Source of the DNA: JAMXLO01 sp036265005
GTDB taxonomy: Bacteria; Pseudomonadota; Alphaproteobacteria; Acetobacterales; Acetobacteraceae
Direction of reading: 5' to 3'
Length of the DNA: 64,000 nt
NCBI GenBank assembly: GCA_036265005.1
Contig: DATAPW010000397.1
Location: forward strand, 21,572-85,571
Shown here: positions 45,476 to 53,343 of the stretch, piece by piece
Layout: every line of letters begins with the position of its first letter
How positions within the stretch are numbered: the first letter of the stretch is position 1
Translations under genes and position numbers: made by a program
The notes under the pieces: model-generated
The model's database searches: none
Seen by the model: the letters and a program-made list of their open reading frames with translations, nothing else
Told to the model about the DNA's origin: nothing

Positions 45476-46516
45476 TCAGCTCCCGAAAGTGTCCCGCCAT
45501 TGTTCAATCACTTCGGGTATGCCCTTGGCGATCTCTGCGTCGGTCAGGCGGATCAGCTTGATCTCGGACAATCGCTTCGTCCCTTCCATCGGCGGCGCAT
45601 CGGCGCGCACCGGCTCCAGATGCCATTTGACACAGGCCTTCGCATAGTCCTCGCTCAGCAGCCATTCAAGGAACAGCCGAGCGGCGTTGGGATGCGGCGC
45701 TGCCGCCATCACCGAGGCCGGACCGTAGCACAGCAGCGTGCCGTCCGTCGGATAGATGAAGCCGATCGGATTGCCCTTCTCGATGTTCTGCACGCTGGTG
45801 CTGACCGGCCCCGTGCCGATCAGAGATTCGCCGGCGTTCAGCATCGAGAGCGGATCGTTGCCGGAACGGCCGATGCGTGGATTCTGCTTCGCCAGTTTCT
45901 CGAAGAACTCCCAGCCGTAGAGCTTGCGCATCGCCACCACCCATTGGCCGAAATAACCGCTGAACGCCGGGTGCGCGACGGCGACACGTCCCTTCCATTT
46001 CGGATCGATCAGGTCGGTCCAGTTCTTCGGCACATCCTCCGGCTTCACGTTCTTCGTGTGATACACCATGATCTGCAACGACGCGGTGGCCGGAATGTAG
46101 TAGCTGGCGTCGCCCAGCCCGACGAACGGCGGCGCCAGCGCGCCGGCGTTCTGTGGCTTGTATTCCGCCAGCGCGCCCCGCGCCTTCAGCGCCGGATAAT
46201 GCGAATTGTCGGTCGAGCAGAACACGTCGCATTGCGGCGTGCTGTTCTTCAGCTCCTGCAGCACCCGCTGATACGCCACCTGTCCGGTGGTACGGATCAC
46301 CGTCACCGAGACCCCCGGATACTGCCTGGAAAAAATGCGGCCCATATCCTCGGCCGCCTCGCCGCTCATCTGCGCGGTGTACCAGGTGAGCGTGCCTTCC
46401 TTGCGCGCCGCCTCCTCCAGCGCCGCAAGATCAGCGCGGGCTGGCCTGATCATCGTCGCCGTCGAGGCCGCCGCAAGGCCGGTGACCGCGATCCGGCGCG
46501 TGATCAGTCTGGACAT
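45476..46516 (-). CDS. Solute-binding protein, tandem paralogue 4 (first in operon)
   Basis: 346 residues, Tat-like leader (LITRRIAVTGLAAAS). It diverges most from the others in parts: QMSGEAAEDMGRIFS, CSTDNSHYPALKARGALAE, DLIDPKWKGRVAVAH. The family motifs VIRTTGQVAY and KGIPEVIEQWRDTFGS are kept. ATG at 46516 follows a GGAGGGGGAA site, the best in the locus, as expected for the first gene. The 75-base gap to the divergent small-subunit gene should hold the promoters of both directions. Confidence 0.92.
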   Translation of the reverse strand: MSRLITRRIAVTGLAAASTATMIRPARADLAALEEAARKEGTLTWYTAQMSGEAAEDMGRIFSRQYPGVSVTVIRTTGQVAYQRVLQELKNSTPQCDVFCSTDNSHYPALKARGALAEYKPQNAGALAPPFVGLGDASYYIPATASLQIMVYHTKNVKPEDVPKNWTDLIDPKWKGRVAVAHPAFSGYFGQWVVAMRKLYGWEFFEKLAKQNPRIGRSGNDPLSMLNAGESLIGTGPVSTSVQNIEKGNPIGFIYPTDGTLLCYGPASVMAAAPHPNAARLFLEWLLSEDYAKACVKWHLEPVRADAPPMEGTKRLSEIKLIRLTDAEIAKGIPEVIEQWRDTFGS

Positions 46517-46591
46517 GGCTTCCCCCTCCACTCGGCTGCGCGATATGCTGCGCTTGATATTGTCATAGCCTGTTCCGGGGAGACACGCACC

Positions 46592-46894
46592 GTGTATCGC
46601 TTCGATGCCAACCGGCTCGATCTCGCGCGCGAGTACAAGGCACGGCCGTTCGGCGAACACAGTCCGGACCTGCAATACCTGCTCAATCTGATGCGCACGC
46701 GCGAGACCGCCGGCCGCCACGTGTTGGTGATGACCCGTCCGCATGCGCAATGGACGCTGGCGCGGCTCACCGACAACAACAATGGTCCGCCGCGACTGAC
46801 AAACATCACATTCGACAGCCTGGAGGCGGCCGAATGGGCAGTGTTCAGGCTACGCTGGGAGGAGATGGCGGGCGCGCCGCTGCCAATCGAATGA
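46592..46894 (+). CDS. N,N-dimethylformamidase-like small subunit
   Basis: 100-residue protein. I recognise it by alignment from memory with the alpha subunit of Paracoccus dimethylformamidase (about 132 residues): RPFGEHSPDLQYLLNLMR against the NPFG-KHSP-LQR-NYFR segment, HVLVMTRPHAQWTLARL, and the ending LEAAEWAVFRLRWEEM. It is 30 residues shorter at the N-terminus. Start is GTG at 46592, with GGGGAGA 8 bases upstream; no ATG precedes it in a usable place. Its stop overlaps the next start as ATGA, so the two subunits are made in step. In the known enzyme this subunit packs on the large subunit and does not hold the metal site. Confidence 0.8.
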   Translation: MYRFDANRLDLAREYKARPFGEHSPDLQYLLNLMRTRETAGRHVLVMTRPHAQWTLARLTDNNNGPPRLTNITFDSLEAAEWAVFRLRWEEMAGAPLPIE

Positions 46895-49119
46895 CAACAC
46901 TCATGGCTTACGCGGATGCCATGAGCGTTCGCACCGGCGACACGATCGGCTTCAAGGTGAGCTGCGACGGCGCCGATCACTACAACGCCCGCATCGTGCG
47001 CCTGCTGAGCCCCGAAGCGGGACCCGATGCGCCGCCATTCCGCACCGAACCGGTGGATACGCCCGCCAACGGAACTTACCGATCGCGCACGCAGCCCTTG
47101 AGGGCTGGCTCATGGGCCATGGTGCCGTCGCATCCGCTCATCGAAACACTCCGCAGCTTTTCCATTTCGGCGCTGATCTGGCCGACACTGCCCGGTGACG
47201 GCCGGCAGGCCATCGCCGGAACCTGGAGTGAAACGTCCGGCACCGGCTTTGGGCTCATGTTGAACGAGGCCGGTGAAGCCGAACTGCGGCTCGGTGCAAT
47301 GGTGCTGAACTGCGGGCAGAAATTGCTGTCCCGCAAATGGTGCTTCGTCGGCGCCAGCTACGATGCCAGCAGCGGAACGATAACCCTGCATCAGGATTTG
47401 CTGGCGGACCGGACCATGACCGTGGCGTCCAGCGTGATGCGTCAGGTGCAGGCGAGCGATGTTGCATTCCGCGCCGGCCCATTGCTGTTTGCCGCCTGGC
47501 ATCTTGCGGACAGCGATGGACTGACCGGTAGGTTACCGCTGGTCGGAGGCTGCTTCAATGGCAAGATCGAGCGGCCGCGCCTGGCAGATCGCGCCCTGGA
47601 CCGTGGCGCGCTGCTGGCATTGACCGGCGGCACCGTGCCGGCGGAACTGACCGGTTCCGTCGTCGGATCCTGGGATTTTTCGCGCGACATCGAGACCGAG
47701 ATCATCCGCGATAGCTCGCCCAATCGACTGGACGGGGTCACCGTCAACCTGCCGGCGCGCGCCATGACCGGGCAGAATTGGGACGGCACGGAGATGAATT
47801 GGCGCCACGCTCCGCACCAGTACGGCGCGATCCATTTCCACGACGACGACATGATCGATGCGCGGTGGGAGACCGACTTCAGCTTCACGGTACCGCACGG
47901 CCTGAAGAGCGGCTGTTATGCCGCTATGCTCGACGCGGCAGGGGCGCAGTTCCAGGTGGCATTCTTCGTACGCCCCCACAAAGGCCGCCCGACAGCCGAC
48001 ATTGTCTATCTCGCCTCGAGCGCCACCTACACGGTGTACTGCAACAACATCGGTCGCATGCGCTCGGTGATGACCGAAGCCGTCCAGGGCAGGCTCACCG
48101 TGGTGGACGCAATCGACATCCTGCTGCTGGAACATCCCGAGCTGGGATTTTCCACCTACGACCGGCATCGCGACGGCAGCGGCATCTGCTATTCGTCACG
48201 CCTGCGCCCGGCAACCAATATCCGCCCCACCGGGCGGTTCTGGAACTACTGCGTCGATCTGTTCATCGTCGATTGGCTGGAGCGTTCCGGCCTGGCCTAC
48301 GACGTGATCACGGACGATGACCTGCACGCCGAAGGGCTGGACCTGCTGCGGCCCTACCGCGTGCTGGTGACCGGCAGCCATCCGGAATACGAGTCATTGC
48401 AGATGATGGACGCACTGGATAGCTGGATGCGCCAGGGTGGCCGGTTGATGTATCTTGGCGGCAACGGCTTCTACTGGCGCATCGCCTACCACCCGACGCG
48501 GCCGGGAACGATCGAAGTGCGGCGCAGCGAAGACGGGACACGCGCGTGGGACGCCGAGGTTGGCGAATACTACCATAGTTTCACCGGCGAATATGGCGGG
48601 CTGTGGCGACGCAACAACCGCGCCCCGCAGGCACTCGCCGGAGTCGGCTTCATCAGCCAGGGCTTCGACCATTCGTCATACTACCGCCGGACCGAAGCCT
48701 CTCACGATGCGCGCGCGGCGTTCATCTTCGACGGCATCGCAGACGAGATACTCGGCGACTTCGGAATCCTGCAAGGCGGCGCGGCCGGGTTGGAGATCGA
48801 TTGCATCGACCCACAGCTTGGGACGCCGGCCCACGCATTGGTTGTCGCGCGATCGGAAAACCACTCCAACACCTATGAGCTGGTCAACGAGGAGGTCCGC
48901 GTCGCGCACGGGCTGACCGACGGCGTGATCAACCAGCAGATCCATGCCGACATGGTCTTCTTCGAGACGCAGTCAGGCGGCGCGGCGTTCTCCGTCGGTT
49001 CGATTGCCTACGCTGGCTCATTCGGCCATCGGGGTTTCGACAACCCGATCGCCCGGCTGAGCTGGAATGTCCTGCGCCGGTTCGTGAATCCCGAACCATT
49101 CGTGCCGCCGCCAGCCTGA
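46891..49119 (+). CDS. N,N-dimethylformamidase-like large (iron) subunit
   Basis: 742-residue protein, close in length to the beta subunit of dimethylformamidase (about 762). The N-terminal part looks like a LamG/jelly-roll domain (ISALIWPTLPGDGRQAIAG, then SYDASSGTITLHQD), and the C-terminal half is the class-I-glutamine-amidotransferase-like core with IHFHDDDMIDARWE, YLASSATYTVY, STYDRHRDG and VTGSHPEYESL. From recollection the enzyme's Fe(III) is bound by two Tyr, a His and a Glu; the matching residues here would be Tyr383, Tyr423, His497 and Glu499. It should hydrolyse a formamide or related N-substituted amide. Start ATG 46891 is fixed by ATGA coupling. It ends 6 bases before the convergent CoA-ligase gene. 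Confidence 0.85.
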   Translation: MTTLMAYADAMSVRTGDTIGFKVSCDGADHYNARIVRLLSPEAGPDAPPFRTEPVDTPANGTYRSRTQPLRAGSWAMVPSHPLIETLRSFSISALIWPTLPGDGRQAIAGTWSETSGTGFGLMLNEAGEAELRLGAMVLNCGQKLLSRKWCFVGASYDASSGTITLHQDLLADRTMTVASSVMRQVQASDVAFRAGPLLFAAWHLADSDGLTGRLPLVGGCFNGKIERPRLADRALDRGALLALTGGTVPAELTGSVVGSWDFSRDIETEIIRDSSPNRLDGVTVNLPARAMTGQNWDGTEMNWRHAPHQYGAIHFHDDDMIDARWETDFSFTVPHGLKSGCYAAMLDAAGAQFQVAFFVRPHKGRPTADIVYLASSATYTVYCNNIGRMRSVMTEAVQGRLTVVDAIDILLLEHPELGFSTYDRHRDGSGICYSSRLRPATNIRPTGRFWNYCVDLFIVDWLERSGLAYDVITDDDLHAEGLDLLRPYRVLVTGSHPEYESLQMMDALDSWMRQGGRLMYLGGNGFYWRIAYHPTRPGTIEVRRSEDGTRAWDAEVGEYYHSFTGEYGGLWRRNNRAPQALAGVGFISQGFDHSSYYRRTEASHDARAAFIFDGIADEILGDFGILQGGAAGLEIDCIDPQLGTPAHALVVARSENHSNTYELVNEEVRVAHGLTDGVINQQIHADMVFFETQSGGAAFSVGSIAYAGSFGHRGFDNPIARLSWNVLRRFVNPEPFVPPPA

Positions 49120-49125
49120 CGGGGA

Positions 49126-50817
49126 TCAGCGCGACGTCAGTTCAGGAAAATCCTCTTCACGAAATTCGCCCGTGCTGCGCTGCCCCTGCTTCGCGCGCGC
49201 TTCCTCCGCCTGGCGCAGCTCCACGCGACGGATCTTCCCCGAGATCGTCTTCGGCAGCTCGGAAAACTCCAGGCGCCTGATCCGCTTGAACGGCGCCAGC
49301 GTCTCCCGCAGGTGCTGGAAGATCGACAGCGCCGTTGCACGATCGGGCGTACTGTTCGCTGTCAGCGTGATATACGCCTTTGGCACGGCGAGGCGCACGG
49401 GATCGGGTGCCGGCACCACCGCAGCCTCAGCCACCGCAGGATGCTCGATCAGAGCGCTTTCCAACTCGAACGGACTGATCCGGTAGTCGGACGCTTTGAA
49501 CACATCGTCCGCGCGGCCAACATACGTGTAGTATCCATCCGCATCCAATGTTGCGACATCGCCGGTGCGGTACGCCGCGTGGCCAAGCGGAGCGAACGAG
49601 CCATCGTCATTCTGGTAGCCGCGCATCAGCCCGACCGGCGCGGGATCGAGCGCGATGCACACTTCGCCCTCCTCGACGTCGTTGTCCTCGGTATCGAGAA
49701 GACGGATGCGATAGCCGGGAGCCTCCTGTCCCATCGACCCGGGCTTCACTGTCTGGCCAGGGAAGCAACCGATTTGCAGCGTCGTCTCGGTCTGGCCGTA
49801 ACCCTCCCGCACGGTCATCCCCCAGACCTTCTGCACATGCTCGATGATTTCCGGGTTCAGCGGTTCGCCAGCGGAACAAACCTCGCGCAGCGACGTCTGC
49901 CACGACTTCATGTCTTCCTGGACAAACATGCGCCATACGGTGGGTGGCGCACAGATCGTGGTGACATTGTTCGCCGCGATCGCATCCAGCATGCCGCGCG
50001 CATCGAAGCGCGGCTGGTTGGCGATGAACACCGTCGCACCGGCGTTCCAGGGCGCGAACAGGCAGCTATAGGCATGCTTCGCCCAGCCCGGCGAGGATAT
50101 GTTCAGGTGCATGTCGCAGGGTTGCAGGCCGATCCAGTACATCGTTATCAGGTGGCCGACCGGATAGCTCTGATGACTGTGTTCCACCAGTTTCGGCCGC
50201 GACGTGGTGCCCGAGGTGAAATACAGCAACGTCGGATCGGTGGCACGCGTTTCGCCTTCCGCTGCGAAGCGCGCATCCCCCCGCAGCAGCGCATCGTAGC
50301 TGTGCCAGCCGGTCGGCGCCTGGCCGACTGCGATCCGGGTCACCATGGGATCGAGCCCGGCGAATTTCGGGGCGTCGGCCGCATTGGCGACCAGATGCCG
50401 GACCCGGCCACGCTCGAAACGGTCCTTCAGGTCGTTCGGTGTCAACAGCGTCGATGCCGGAATCACGACAGCGCCCAGCTTCATCGCTGCCAGCATCACT
50501 TCCCATAACGGCACGACATTGCCGAGCATGAGAAGGATGCGCTCACCCCGCTTTACGCCAAGGGCGCGCAAACCGTTGGCGATGCGGTTGGATCGTTCGG
50601 AGAGTTCGCCAAAAGTGGCGGTGGCGGCGCCTGCACCGACGATCTTCAGCGCCAGCCGGTCGGCACTAGCGCCGCGCGCCAACTCGGCATCGAACCAGTC
50701 GAGCGCGTAGTTGAAGTTTTCCAGTGCGGGCCAGCGGAACTCGGTATGCGCGGTCTGATGGTCGGTGCGGTGCGCGAACAGGAAGTCGCGCGCCGCCTTG
50801 AACGCTTCTGCTCCCAT
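49126..50817 (-). CDS. AMP-forming acyl-CoA synthetase
   Basis: 563-residue adenylate-forming ligase. The P-loop-like motif YFTSGTTSRPKLVEH is near residue 210, YGQTETT near 345, YRTGDVATLDADGYY near 430 and the catalytic Lys in LPKTISGKIRR at the C-terminus. It resembles medium-chain or aryl acyl-CoA ligases. The ATG at 50817 is chosen over that at 50820 because GGAGG is 5 bases away. It is 30 bases downstream of the 3-hydroxyisobutyrate dehydrogenase gene, in one operon. The acid activated could be the product of that dehydrogenase pathway or of the adjacent amidohydrolase. Confidence 0.93.
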   Translation of the reverse strand: MGAEAFKAARDFLFAHRTDHQTAHTEFRWPALENFNYALDWFDAELARGASADRLALKIVGAGAATATFGELSERSNRIANGLRALGVKRGERILLMLGNVVPLWEVMLAAMKLGAVVIPASTLLTPNDLKDRFERGRVRHLVANAADAPKFAGLDPMVTRIAVGQAPTGWHSYDALLRGDARFAAEGETRATDPTLLYFTSGTTSRPKLVEHSHQSYPVGHLITMYWIGLQPCDMHLNISSPGWAKHAYSCLFAPWNAGATVFIANQPRFDARGMLDAIAANNVTTICAPPTVWRMFVQEDMKSWQTSLREVCSAGEPLNPEIIEHVQKVWGMTVREGYGQTETTLQIGCFPGQTVKPGSMGQEAPGYRIRLLDTEDNDVEEGEVCIALDPAPVGLMRGYQNDDGSFAPLGHAAYRTGDVATLDADGYYTYVGRADDVFKASDYRISPFELESALIEHPAVAEAAVVPAPDPVRLAVPKAYITLTANSTPDRATALSIFQHLRETLAPFKRIRRLEFSELPKTISGKIRRVELRQAEEARAKQGQRSTGEFREEDFPELTSR

Positions 50818-50847
50818 CATTGCCTCCTTATTATCGTTGTCGTACCG

Positions 50848-51744
50848 TTATCGTTGTTGTGCCGCCAGCCAGCGGAACACAACGGAGAAGTCCTTGCCGC
50901 CTTCTCCGGCATCCACGACGGCCTGGTAGAACGACATGGCGTGCGCCCCGAGCGGTGTGGGTGAACCGGTGGCATCTGCCGCAGCCTGCGACAGCTTCAC
51001 GTCCTTGAGCATGAGCGCTGCGGTGAAGCCCGCCGCGTAGTCGCGATTGGATGGCGCCGCAGGTACCGGGCCAGGCGCGGGACAATAGCTGGTCAGCGCC
51101 CACGATTGCCCCGATGCGGTCGATGCCACCTGGAACAGCTTGTCCCAGTCGAGACCGAGCTTTTGCGCCAGCAGGAAGCCTTCCGACACGCCGACCATGT
51201 TGATCGCGAGCATCATGTTGTTGCAGATCTTGGCGGCCTGCCCGGCACCCGGGCCGCCGGCATGCACGATGTTCTTCCCCATCGCCTGCAATACCGGCAG
51301 ACCGCGGGCGAACGCGGTTTCGCTGCCGCCGACCATGAAGGTGAGCGTTGCCGCCGTGGCGCCGCCGACGCCACCGGAAACCGGTGCGTCCAGCATCTCG
51401 AACCCGGCAACCCGCGCCGCTTCGCTCACCACACGCGCGCTCTCGACGTCGATGGTGGAGCAATCGATCAGCAGCGGCGTGCTGCCCTTGACCGCCTCGA
51501 TCAAGCCACCCTGGTGCAGCCACACATCGCGAACATGCTCGCCCGCCGGCAACATGGTAATGACGATGTCCGCGCCGCGCGCTGCGTCGGACGCACTGGC
51601 CGCCGCCGCCACGCCGGACGCGGCCAGGGCATTCGCCGCCGAGGCATTGATATCGTAGCCAACGACCCGATGCCCAGCCTTTGCCAGGTTGGCCGCCATT
51701 GGCGCGCCCATGTTGCCCAGCCCGATGAACCCGATCACTGCCAT
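50848..51744 (-). CDS. mmsB: 3-hydroxyisobutyrate dehydrogenase
   Basis: 298-residue beta-hydroxyacid dehydrogenase. The cofactor motif GFIGLGNMGAPMAANL is at residues 5-20, DAPVSGGVGGA near 120 is the substrate motif, the catalytic Lys is in GAGQAAKICNNMM near 170, and KDVKLSQAAA near 245 is conserved. The reaction is oxidation of 3-hydroxyisobutyrate to methylmalonate semialdehyde in valine breakdown; relatives act on tartronate semialdehyde or other short hydroxyacids, but DAPVSGG and the ending fit HIBADH best. First gene of the operon with the acyl-CoA synthetase. Confidence 0.9.
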   Translation of the reverse strand: MAVIGFIGLGNMGAPMAANLAKAGHRVVGYDINASAANALAASGVAAAASASDAARGADIVITMLPAGEHVRDVWLHQGGLIEAVKGSTPLLIDCSTIDVESARVVSEAARVAGFEMLDAPVSGGVGGATAATLTFMVGGSETAFARGLPVLQAMGKNIVHAGGPGAGQAAKICNNMMLAINMVGVSEGFLLAQKLGLDWDKLFQVASTASGQSWALTSYCPAPGPVPAAPSNRDYAAGFTAALMLKDVKLSQAAADATGSPTPLGAHAMSFYQAVVDAGEGGKDFSVVFRWLAAQQR

Positions 51745-51962
51745 GTCATGCTACCCGCTTCGCCGGCGTTTCCTGGCGCGGATCAGACCCCATCCCCAAC
51801 GTCACCACAAGCGACAACGCCAGATCGCCCAGACCGGATGAATATAACAACGTTCTGCACCTCGGTGCGACGGCAGCGGTGACGCGTGACACTTGGATCA
51901 CTCGATTGGCAGCGAAGCGTACTCGGCGCTAGCATCCCTGGATACGTTCCAGGGAGACAGAC

Positions 51963-53075
51963 ATGCCCGGCGACTTCCCGATGCCATCCAGCGATCCCGC
52001 GAGCCTCGGTTTGGCCGCGAAGCCGCTCGATCACCTCGACCGACTGATCAAGCAGCACATCGAGGAAGGGCGCTATCCCGGCGCGCAGATCGCACTCGCG
52101 CGGCACGGCCAGCTGGCATTGTTCCGCACCTACGGCAATGCGAAGACGGAGCCGACGAAGCAGCCCGCGACCAACGAAAACCTGTTCCTGCTGTTCAGCC
52201 AGACCAAGGTGCTGACGAGTTCAGCGGTATGGACGTTGGTCGAGGAAGGCAAATTGTCCTTCATGGACAAGATTGCCGACCACCTGCCGGAATTTGCGGC
52301 GCGCGGCAAGGCCGACATCACGCTGCAACAGGTGATGACGCACCAAGGTGGTTTCCCCTCGAACGGCGTGACCAAGGCGACCTGGACCGACCATGCGCGG
52401 ATGCGCGCCGAGGTGTGCGACTTCGCACTGGACTGGACGCCCGGATCGAAGCTGCAATACCACGGGCAGGCTGCCCATCTGGTGCAGGCTATGGTGATCG
52501 AGGCAGTCACGGGTCAGGATTATCGCGACGTGATCCGCGAAAAGGTAATCGCGCCGCTCGGACTGGACAGCGACATCTTCGTTGGCGTTCCGGCGCCGAT
52601 CCAGGTTCGCTGCGCCGATACCTATGCGCCGGAACCGCGCGACAATTCCGCCGAGTTTCGTGCCGCGGGTCTGCCGAGCGGCGGCGGATTTGCCACCGCG
52701 CGCGGCATGGCCGCGTTCTATCAGATGCTGCTTGGCCCGGGTCGGCTCGGCAATGTGCGGCTGTTCTCGCCGCGGTTGATTGCCTACGTGTCGCGCAACC
52801 ACACCGGCGAACGCGGCGACGAGAATATGACCGGCATCCCCATGCATCGCGGCCTTGGCCCGCATGTGCGCGGCGAGAGCGACCGCATCCGCGGTCTCGG
52901 CACGATCGGCTCGCCGACAACATTCGGACACGGCGGCGTGGGTTCGTCGTATTCCTGGGCCGATCCGGAAAGCGGCGTGTCATTCACCTACCTGACCAAC
53001 TTCGTGTCGCCGGATCCGTGGCATTCCGCACGGCTGGACCGCGTGGCCAACCTGGTGCACGCGGCGATCGACTGA
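51963..53075 (+). CDS. Serine hydrolase of the beta-lactamase/EstB family
   Basis: 370-residue penicillin-binding-protein-like hydrolase. The SxxK motif is SQTK with Ser79 and Lys82; a Tyr in LQYHGQAAH takes the place of the YxN motif; FGHGGVGSSYSW replaces the KTG box, as in esterases of family VIII. There is no signal peptide, so it works in the cytoplasm and is more likely an esterase or amide hydrolase than a resistance beta-lactamase. ATG at 51963 follows GGGAGA. The ChaB gene follows 15 bases after the stop. Confidence 0.88.
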   Translation: MPGDFPMPSSDPASLGLAAKPLDHLDRLIKQHIEEGRYPGAQIALARHGQLALFRTYGNAKTEPTKQPATNENLFLLFSQTKVLTSSAVWTLVEEGKLSFMDKIADHLPEFAARGKADITLQQVMTHQGGFPSNGVTKATWTDHARMRAEVCDFALDWTPGSKLQYHGQAAHLVQAMVIEAVTGQDYRDVIREKVIAPLGLDSDIFVGVPAPIQVRCADTYAPEPRDNSAEFRAAGLPSGGGFATARGMAAFYQMLLGPGRLGNVRLFSPRLIAYVSRNHTGERGDENMTGIPMHRGLGPHVRGESDRIRGLGTIGSPTTFGHGGVGSSYSWADPESGVSFTYLTNFVSPDPWHSARLDRVANLVHAAID

Positions 53076-53089
53076 GTGACGGAGGTGCA

Positions 53090-53290
53090 ATGCCGTACAC
53101 TGCCAACGATGAATTGCCCCCGGCGGTGCGCGACCATTTGCCTCCGCACGCACAGGACATATTCCGGGAGGCATTCAACCACGCCTGGGAAGAGTACGGC
53201 GGCGACGAAGAGCGGTCATTCCGTGTCGCCTGGGCTGCGGTAAAGCGGCAGTACCGCAAGCGCGGGCGTATCTGGGTGCCGCTCGCCTGA
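53090..53290 (+). CDS. chaB: ChaB-family protein
   Basis: 66-residue protein with the ChaB core: DELPPAVRDHLPPHAQDIFREAFNHAWEE, an aromatic/charged middle, and AWAAVKRQYRKRG before the end. ChaB was linked to the ChaA cation antiporter in Escherichia coli, but its job is not settled. ATG at 53090 has GGAGG 5 bases upstream. No chaA homologue is present in the window; it is co-directional with the serine hydrolase gene and ends at the strong hairpin 53291-53338. Confidence 0.92.
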   Translation: MPYTANDELPPAVRDHLPPHAQDIFREAFNHAWEEYGGDEERSFRVAWAAVKRQYRKRGRIWVPLA

Positions 53291-53338
53291 CCCCTGCCGC
53301 AACCCTCGCCGCTGCGCGAGAGGGGGTTGCGGCGGGGC
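53291..53338. terminator. Strong hairpin between convergent chaB and amidase genes
   Basis: Nested complementary arms: CCCC (53291-53294) with GGGG, GCCGCAACC (53296-53304) with GGTTGCGGC (53325-53333) and CTCGC (53305-53309) with GCGAG (53316-53320). It fills the 53-base gap between the two stops and can serve both directions. Confidence 0.8.
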
Positions 53339-53343
53339 GATGG

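Noticed and set aside
42281..46516. Four binding-protein genes as an assembly duplication error
   Set aside because: Copies differ throughout in protein sequence and gap length, so they are true diverged paralogues.
42086..46591. Very long plus-strand open frames antisense to the four binding proteins
   Set aside because: They mirror the duplicated genes and therefore look repetitive, but carry no family motif; only the last about 100 codons of one, from GTG 46592, are real (small subunit).
50821..50862. Short direct repeat ACAACGATAA twice between mmsB and the ligase gene
   Set aside because: Ten-base repeat of low complexity overlapping the mmsB stop; no function can be supported.
51938..51954. 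CCTGG...CCAGG inverted pair before the serine hydrolase
   Set aside because: Only 5-bp arms and it overlaps the ribosome site; too weak to call a regulatory element.
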